Source of the DNA: Candidatus Poseidoniaceae archaeon
Lineage (GTDB): Archaea; Thermoplasmatota; Poseidoniia; Poseidoniales; Poseidoniaceae
Assembly (NCBI GenBank): GCA_029250385.1
Contig: JAQXFJ010000264.1
Span: forward strand, 1-7,223
Direction: 5' to 3'
Length of the DNA stretch: 7,223 bases
The position numbers and the translations under genes are program-made. Shown here one piece after another: positions 1 to 4,811 of the stretch. Below the pieces are notes generated by a model, which did no database searches, was not told the DNA's origin, and saw only the letters and a program-made list of their open reading frames with translations. Position 1 is the stretch's first letter, and each line of letters opens with the position of its first letter.

Positions 1-3000
1 GAGCAAGAGAACCTGTAGTCTCGTCAAATACTTCCATGTAAAATACATAATCTCCCTCAAGCACTCCATTTGTTGCAGTCATCTCCCAGTTGTGAGTCAA
101 AGAGCTGTCAATTGGTAGAACACAATTTAGCCTAACTTCATCTAAGCAAACTAATCTCTTGGGTTGACTCAAAACAATATCTACTGATTTAACGTCAAAT
201 ATAACTCGCTTGATATTATTTGCAGTTGATAATTCATCATTTCCGTACCAGTTGGTACCAACTGTAGTATTATCAAAGATAGTCTCTACTTCAATCATGT
301 ATACACCAGAAACGAAATCATGCTCAGCAATTAGATCTGTCGAAGAATCTTCAGCATCTACGGAGGTTCTACTTATTGTGTATGAGTTATCCTCAACGAA
401 AGTAAATTCTTTCAAAGTGATATTGTTTATTCCAACACCTTTGAAACCATCATTTATGCCATTTCTTCCGTCATCATCTGAAAAGAAGTCAAAGTTCAGG
501 TCTACCGTAGAGTCTGCTAGTGAGATACATTGTGTATCCCATTCACTCGAATCTGGAGAAGTTGTATTCAAGACGTACAAATGTGTCAAATCAAGAGTTG
601 TTGTCTTGACCAACCTATCAGAATTAAAGAATACGTTCCAATTACCGCTAAGTCCGTCAGTCGTCCTTGAATCGCCAATGTATTCAATTTCCTCAAAGTC
701 AATTGGATTAGTTTCGTTAACTATCCCATTCCCGTCTTCATCTATTTGGCAGGTTCCATCCTCGTTGTAATCATTCCATTGTCCGTAAACAATAGCAGTA
801 TTATCAGTCGAATCCTTGGTGAAATCAACCGTCACCGCCATGTAATCACTGGGTTCGATATTACCTTGCGAGTCTACTTCAAAGAAGGTGTCAGCATAAT
901 ACTCAAAAGATAGAGAAACGAAATCGCTTTCTAAGTCTTCTAGGTCGATATCAGTAATAGTCATCGTTTCATTTTCCCATGCGTCGCCGTATCCAAGCGT
1001 TGCTGTCTGGCATGGGTGGCCAAACCAGTATGAATTACTGTTGAATACTAAATCAGATGGACAATCCAAGGTGTCGTTGTATGTTGTACCCTTTGGATTG
1101 TTACTCTGTGTGTATCTAGTTCCGTCAGTGGAGTTATCGAACGTAACAATACAATCAGATCCTGGATTTCCACATTGTACTGTATCAGGGTCGGCAGTAA
1201 AGACTGTTGCAGTGACATCAAAGTCAACTATTGTGTTACCATAGTTGTTGGTGGCAGCAGAAATCGGATAAGTTCCTTGCGCATAGAGTTGCCCAGGTTC
1301 GAAATAATCTATCGATTCAAGCGCTGGGTCATACAAATTAAACGGCGTCACATAACCAACAATTTCGTCATTGAGAATCTGTTCATCCCAACCATTATTT
1401 GATAATATTGCCGATATACGGTAGGTAGTATCGTTCAAAAAGTCAGCCTGCAGACTTGCAATATATTCTTGACCTGGGCCCAAATTATTCAGTTGAATTT
1501 GTGTTTGTTGATTTTGCACATTAGGGAAGAATGCAGTATTCTGCTTGAAGATAGTTAGGTTATCAAAGGCAAATCCATCATTTCCAGTCCATGTAGATTC
1601 ATTCTCGTCTGAAATTGAACCCTCAAAACCAGTTCTAAATCTGAAACGCAAATCAACAGTCTCTCCAGCCCATGGGCTAAGATCAAAGGTGCCTACTCCT
1701 TCGTCGGTGAAATTGTTCCAGGCGTAAAAGGTATTGAATGATTGAATTCCATAGTAGTAAAGACCTTCTGCATATCCGCCGTAGGCATTTTCTTTGATTA
1801 CTCTGTCAGTGTCAAAACCGCCCCACATAGAGGTACGTGACCAGCACGCTCCTTCGATATAAGCTGTGACTGGGCAACTGATAGTAGACCATCCAGTCTC
1901 TTCGCTACCAACCTCAATCATTGCTAAGTCGTCCCAAACATCACCAACTACAAACCCGTTGGTATCAGCACTTCCAAGCGCACCAAATCCGAGGTCTTGG
2001 AATAATTCAACACTCATGAAAGCACGATCTGAGCCGGTCAAATCAACGTCTCTCAGCACCATTGCTTCATCCCAATTGGCGCCATAGCCAGTCCATTCTC
2101 CACCGGTACTGTTGGTTTTGGTTTCGCCAGACCACATAAAGTGAGTTGGGTTAAGATAATTGGCAGAGTAATCTGCTTGTGATTCATCAGGATCGGTACC
2201 AGATCCGCTAGATGGAGTTGTTTGTTCGTTCCAGTGGTGATTTCCATCAACATAATCAATGTAATCCCAAGTACATCCAGAGCCGCAGGCTCCGATATTT
2301 TCAGGATTATCCCAGTCATTAGCATACACAGTTTGATTAGTTGAATTAAGTTCATCTACGACCTTTAGTTCAACATCTAAAGTTGCACTTTGACCGTTTA
2401 GAACATTCATACCGGTATTGGTGACTGTCACGTTTATGTCTCGAAGACCTTCACCAACAACGCCAAAAGATCGGTCTACTGGAGAAATCTCAATTCCTGA
2501 AACCGACAAGTCTTGGCTATCCATCTCGATGACAGAAATTGTGTCATATTGACCATCCCAGCCAAAGTTATCTCTCCAACCGCCAAATCTCCAGTTCTTG
2601 TGTGCAACAACTATGTCTGGGGCAGAATTTGGGCCTCCGGCCAACTGGCCTACTTCAGCTGTGTGCGGTCTTCGGCCAGCAGCGTAGGATAGCGGACTTA
2701 GATGCCCTCCACTACCGTCTGAAAGGGTAACTTGAATCGAAGTAGGATAATTAAGGAAGAAATTGGATGACGTACCTCCAGCAGAGTCTGTTGAGTTTTG
2801 CTGATAAGCAAGGGTCGGATTGATGAAATCTGGTTGCTGGTCTCCGTTTAAGTCAGCAACAGTCAACGTCCATGAAATATATGGGCCAAAATATGCCTTT
2901 TGCGGAGATGACCATGTACCTGAAGTTGATGATGTGACGTATGTCACATTCTCAATGTCGGCATCATTTAGCGCTAATACGTCTGCTGTACCATCGCCAT

Positions 3001-3973
3001 CCAAATCAGCAACTGCCAAATCAGATGAGGTTTCGGTTTGCATATTAATCACGTGCTCACCGACACCTGGAGTAGTACTGAAGGTGTAAGTTAGTGGGAA
3101 AGTGTTGGTTTGGCAATTGAATTCAACAATTGACACGTTGTCATCATGACCTGGATTGGTGACTTGTCCGGTAGCATAGTCTAAGCCTGCAGATCTAAGT
3201 AGCCACATGTCGCTGTCGAAACAGGTTCCGCCGCCACCAAGTCCACCGCCAACTTGTGATTCGCCCCAATCACCGGCAGTAAATGCACGGTAGGTATTTT
3301 GTTGGGCCGGGCCTAAGTTAGTGATGATGCCTTGTGTGTTTGAAGTAATTGGACCAAGATAGGTAACCACTCTTTGGGTGGTAATATCTGCTTGTAGGTC
3401 TAACACCATAACGTCATCATTACCATCGTCGTTGAGGTCAGCGACTTCTAGGTCCCACGCCCAAAAGTGAGTGAACCTTGCTCCAATAGACCAAGTCTTC
3501 TCGTTACATCCGCCATTTTCGATGATAGTTACGTTACCTGGCTCACCTGCTGGAGAACCATCTTCATTGGTTTTGAACGGATTGTTTCTTTGGAAGATAA
3601 CGATGTCATCTACACCATCACCAGTAAAGTCACCAACTTCAACGAATTGTACATTGGAAAATTCATCCCAATCTGCATTCCTGTCTTGGTTAGCAGTAAC
3701 CCAAATATCTTGCCGCTCGGAAAAATCACCATTACCATCATTCCACAGAACTGTGATTGTATGGGTTCCATCTGTGGCAATCGCGATATCGTTGTGATTA
3801 TCACAATTAAAATCGCCAATAGCAACATCATGTGGATCACGATTGGTGGTATATGTTCTTGCTTGAGATGCACTTGCTGTGGTTGCTAAAGCGGCAGTTG
3901 TTGATAGTACCATTAGTAAGCAAAGCAGAATACTTCTTGCGCGGGCCTTGAAGAGATTGTCTTGGGAAAACAT
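1..3973 (-). CDS. Large secreted FG-GAP / CARDB-like / jelly-roll mosaic surface protein, C-terminus beyond the window
   Basis: The frame is open from an ATG at 3973 to base 1, giving 1324 codons with no stop or frameshift. The protein is probably exported and either cell-surface bound or released. Residues 1-35 look like a Sec signal peptide. Residues about 46-475 hold FG-GAP/VCBS-type repeats with Asp-rich, probably Ca-binding loops: D54-D62, D115-D123, D179-D187, D323-D331 and D374-D382. These repeats normally build a beta-propeller. Residues about 489-540 resemble a CARDB/Ig-like module. Residues about 545-807 resemble a jelly-roll (MAM or M6-peptidase accessory type) ending in FAFDNLTIF. 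A second CARDB-like stretch (about 884-925) and a second jelly-roll-like stretch (about 969-1190, ending GVGINNITLKEF) follow, so the arrangement seems duplicated. I see no protease or other catalytic motif. Adhesion or polymer binding is inferred. The anchor or sorting signal would lie off the left edge. In-frame ATG (3979) and GTG (3982) are alternative starts; a TAA precedes them at 3986-3988. The open frame is certain, the domain names are by eye. Confidence 0.88.
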   Translation of the reverse strand, partial: MFSQDNLFKARARSILLCLLMVLSTTAALATTASASQARTYTTNRDPHDVAIGDFNCDNHNDIAIATDGTHTITVLWNDGNGDFSERQDIWVTANQDRNADWDEFSNVQFVEVGDFTGDGVDDIVIFQRNNPFKTNEDGSPAGEPGNVTIIENGGCNEKTWSIGARFTHFWAWDLEVADLNDDGNDDVMVLDLQADITTQRVVTYLGPITSNTQGIITNLGPAQQNTYRAFTAGDWGESQVGGGLGGGGTCFDSDMWLLRSAGLDYATGQVTNPGHDDNVSIVEFNCQTNTFPLTYTFSTTPGVGEHVINMQTETSSDLAVADLDGDGTADVLALNDADIENVTYVTSSTSGTWSSPQKAYFGPYISWTLTVADLNGDQQPDFINPTLAYQQNSTDSAGGTSSNFFLNYPTSIQVTLSDGSGGHLSPLSYAAGRRPHTAEVGQLAGGPNSAPDIVVAHKNWRFGGWRDNFGWDGQYDTISVIEMDSQDLSVSGIEISPVDRSFGVVGEGLRDINVTVTNTGMNVLNGQSATLDVELKVVDELNSTNQTVYANDWDNPENIGACGSGCTWDYIDYVDGNHHWNEQTTPSSGSGTDPDESQADYSANYLNPTHFMWSGETKTNSTGGEWTGYGANWDEAMVLRDVDLTGSDRAFMSVELFQDLGFGALGSADTNGFVVGDVWDDLAMIEVGSEETGWSTISCPVTAYIEGACWSRTSMWGGFDTDRVIKENAYGGYAEGLYYYGIQSFNTFYAWNNFTDEGVGTFDLSPWAGETVDLRFRFRTGFEGSISDENESTWTGNDGFAFDNLTIFKQNTAFFPNVQNQQTQIQLNNLGPGQEYIASLQADFLNDTTYRISAILSNNGWDEQILNDEIVGYVTPFNLYDPALESIDYFEPGQLYAQGTYPISAATNNYGNTIVDFDVTATVFTADPDTVQCGNPGSDCIVTFDNSTDGTRYTQSNNPKGTTYNDTLDCPSDLVFNSNSYWFGHPCQTATLGYGDAWENETMTITDIDLEDLESDFVSLSFEYYADTFFEVDSQGNIEPSDYMAVTVDFTKDSTDNTAIVYGQWNDYNEDGTCQIDEDGNGIVNETNPIDFEEIEYIGDSRTTDGLSGNWNVFFNSDRLVKTTTLDLTHLYVLNTTSPDSSEWDTQCISLADSTVDLNFDFFSDDDGRNGINDGFKGVGINNITLKEFTFVEDNSYTISRTSVDAEDSSTDLIAEHDFVSGVYMIEVETIFDNTTVGTNWYGNDELSTANNIKRVIFDVKSVDIVLSQPKRLVCLDEVRLNCVLPIDSSLTHNWEMTATNGVLEGDYVFYMEVFDETTGSLA
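3869..3973 (-). other. Sec-type signal peptide of the surface protein
   Basis: The first 35 codons encode a basic N-region (K9, R11, R13), a hydrophobic core of about 16 residues (SILLCLLMVLSTTAAL), and a small-residue stretch ending in A-S-A. The predicted signal peptidase I cleavage is after A35, or alternatively after A38. C18 lies inside the hydrophobic core rather than at a lipobox end, so a lipoprotein is unlikely. There is no twin-arginine motif (the sequence is RAR), which argues for Sec rather than Tat export. Confidence 0.8.
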
Positions 3974-4005
3974 CGTCATCACTTGTTAAGCCATATTAAC
4001 TACCA

Positions 4006-4013
4006 CTTTAATT
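4006..4013 (-). promoter_or_regulatory. Possible archaeal TATA-like element for the surface protein gene
   Basis: Reading the minus strand, AATTAAAG follows a purine-rich stretch (CAAAGG) that could act as a BRE. The element is centred about 26 bases before position 3984. That would start the transcript just ahead of the GTG/ATG cluster at 3982-3973, giving a leaderless or very short-leader mRNA. This fits the absence of a strong Shine-Dalgarno there; only GTGAT four bases before the ATG at 3973 resembles one. The match is weak and AT-rich sequence gives such hits by chance. Confidence 0.25.
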
Positions 4014-4022
4014 CCTTTGGGC

Positions 4023-4039
4023 TTTTGTCCTTAACAAAA
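4023..4039. repeat. Perfect 6-bp inverted repeat, 5-base spacer (intergenic)
   Basis: TTTTGT at 4023-4028 is the exact reverse complement of ACAAAA at 4034-4039, around a CCTTA spacer. It lies in the 124-base gap between the 224-aa gene and the surface protein gene, just upstream of the TATA-like element. It could be a regulator-binding dyad or an RNA hairpin. The A/T-rich arms make chance occurrence possible. Confidence 0.4.
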
Positions 4040-4051
4040 CGACGGACATGC

Positions 4052-4067
4052 TTCGCAGTGATGCGAA
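4052..4067. repeat. Perfect 6-bp inverted repeat, 4-base loop (intergenic)
   Basis: TTCGCA at 4052-4057 and TGCGAA at 4062-4067 are exact reverse complements around a GTGA loop. The element begins about 30 bases after the stop codon of the 224-aa gene on the minus strand, inside a region with several T4 runs (minus strand). It could be a 3'-end stem of the upstream transcript, an operator for the downstream gene, or both. No T-tract follows it directly, so it is not a classical intrinsic terminator. Confidence 0.45.
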
Positions 4068-4097
4068 AAGGTGTTTGCAAAATCTATTTCGTCAAAT

Positions 4098-4772
4098 TTA
4101 GACTTTACCAGCTAGCCAACGAGGAGAAGGCCCCCAACCTACGGCATCTCCACCGTGTACCTTGACTAATTTACCTGCAGTGAATAAGGATTCTAACCAA
4201 ACCTCCAATGCAGTGCCTTCACGCTTGCCCAGTTTGCTACTAGCGATTTCTTCAATGTCTGAAGTTTTCAGAGCGGTAAAGCCATAATCTCTAACTACTA
4301 TATTCATCAATTCACGAAGCCATGCCTCAGCCATTGGATCAATACTCAAAGTCCCTTGAACAGGTAATGGTTCATCTAATTCAGAAAAAATTTCCATCAA
4401 CTCGATTGGGTCTGGTTTAGTTAAATCATCAAGACCAAGAGCGCGTAACTCTTTACTCAAATCCAATTCGCCAATCGGCCTTCTAACAATAGGTATCCTT
4501 GATGGGTCTGGCTCAGGGCCCATGTCTAGGGGCTTTTCTCCCAATGAATCATCATCCAGTTCGTTTGTCGTTCCGGAGTTATTCTTATCAGAAACTCCCG
4601 AGGTATTTGATGCCTTTACTTCTAAACCCAACGGCATCATCCAGCCAACGCCTTGCAAACCTAATTCTGATATTTTCTTGCGCACCCAATCAGCATCGCC
4701 GCGCAGGAGAACTTCAGCATCATTTTCGTCGGAACGGAAGCGATATTGAACAAATCCTTTCAACTCCGCCAT
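4098..4772 (-). CDS. Uncharacterised 224-aa protein with winged-helix-like C-terminus
   Basis: I do not recognise this protein as a named family. Three parts are visible. Residues 1-54 form a compact domain with FVQYRFR, then VLLRGDADWVRKKISELGL (beta strand, 'G-D' turn, amphipathic helix). Residues 55-145 are a low-complexity acidic and Pro-rich linker (N, S, T, D, E, P), probably mostly disordered. Residues 146-220 look like a winged helix: helices at about 147-163, 169-181 and 184-199, then a possible wing with KLVKVHGG and GWGPSPRWL. There is no signal peptide, membrane segment or Cys, so it should be cytoplasmic. The ATG at 4772 is supported by a GAGGG six bases upstream. It follows aconitase by 39 bases in the same direction, which suggests one transcript. 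A nucleic-acid-binding or protein-protein adaptor role is possible but is inferred from secondary-structure pattern alone. The coding frame itself is well supported. Confidence 0.85.
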   Translation of the reverse strand: MAELKGFVQYRFRSDENDAEVLLRGDADWVRKKISELGLQGVGWMMPLGLEVKASNTSGVSDKNNSGTTNELDDDSLGEKPLDMGPEPDPSRIPIVRRPIGELDLSKELRALGLDDLTKPDPIELMEIFSELDEPLPVQGTLSIDPMAEAWLRELMNIVVRDYGFTALKTSDIEEIASSKLGKREGTALEVWLESLFTAGKLVKVHGGDAVGWGPSPRWLAGKV

Positions 4773-4778
4773 AGTTAT

Positions 4779-4783
4779 CCCTC
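4779..4783 (-). promoter_or_regulatory. Ribosome-binding site of the 224-aa gene
   Basis: On the minus strand GAGGG lies six bases before the ATG at 4772, in the 39-base gap after the aconitase stop codon. Its spacing and complementarity to the 3' end of 16S rRNA fix the start codon. They also suit internal initiation on a shared aconitase transcript. No T-rich termination signal is visible in this gap. Confidence 0.55.
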
Positions 4784-4811
4784 AAACTTTCTTGCCTTCA
4801 AATTGACGATG

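Noticed and set aside
210..770. Plus-strand open frame of 186 codons
   Set aside because: It is wholly antisense to the continuous minus-strand surface protein frame. Its Ser/Val/Pro-rich product has no domain and reflects the complementary-strand codon bias of an Asp/Asn/Thr-rich gene.
3112..3130. CAATTG-containing near-palindrome around 3114-3130
   Set aside because: It is imperfect, A/T-rich and lies within coding sequence, so it is ordinary chance.
3467..3889. Overlapping plus-strand frames of 108 and 140 codons, and a minus-strand frame of 87 codons
   Set aside because: All lie over the signal peptide and first FG-GAP repeats of the surface protein in other frames. None has a ribosome-binding site or a recognisable motif.
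1..3973. Many N-glycosylation sequons (about 19 N-x-S/T) in the surface protein
   Set aside because: The protein is so rich in Asn, Ser and Thr that about this number is expected by composition, so the count is not evidence of glycosylation.
4068..4097. Intrinsic terminator after the 224-aa gene
   Set aside because: Only T4 runs are present on the minus strand, and the stem at 4052-4067 is not followed by a T-tract. A weak archaeal terminator is possible but cannot be supported.
4499..4774. Plus-strand frames of 75 and 91 codons opposite the 224-aa gene
   Set aside because: They are antisense to the acidic linker and N-domain of a well-supported gene, and their sequences are low-complexity Ser/Pro/Arg without family resemblance.
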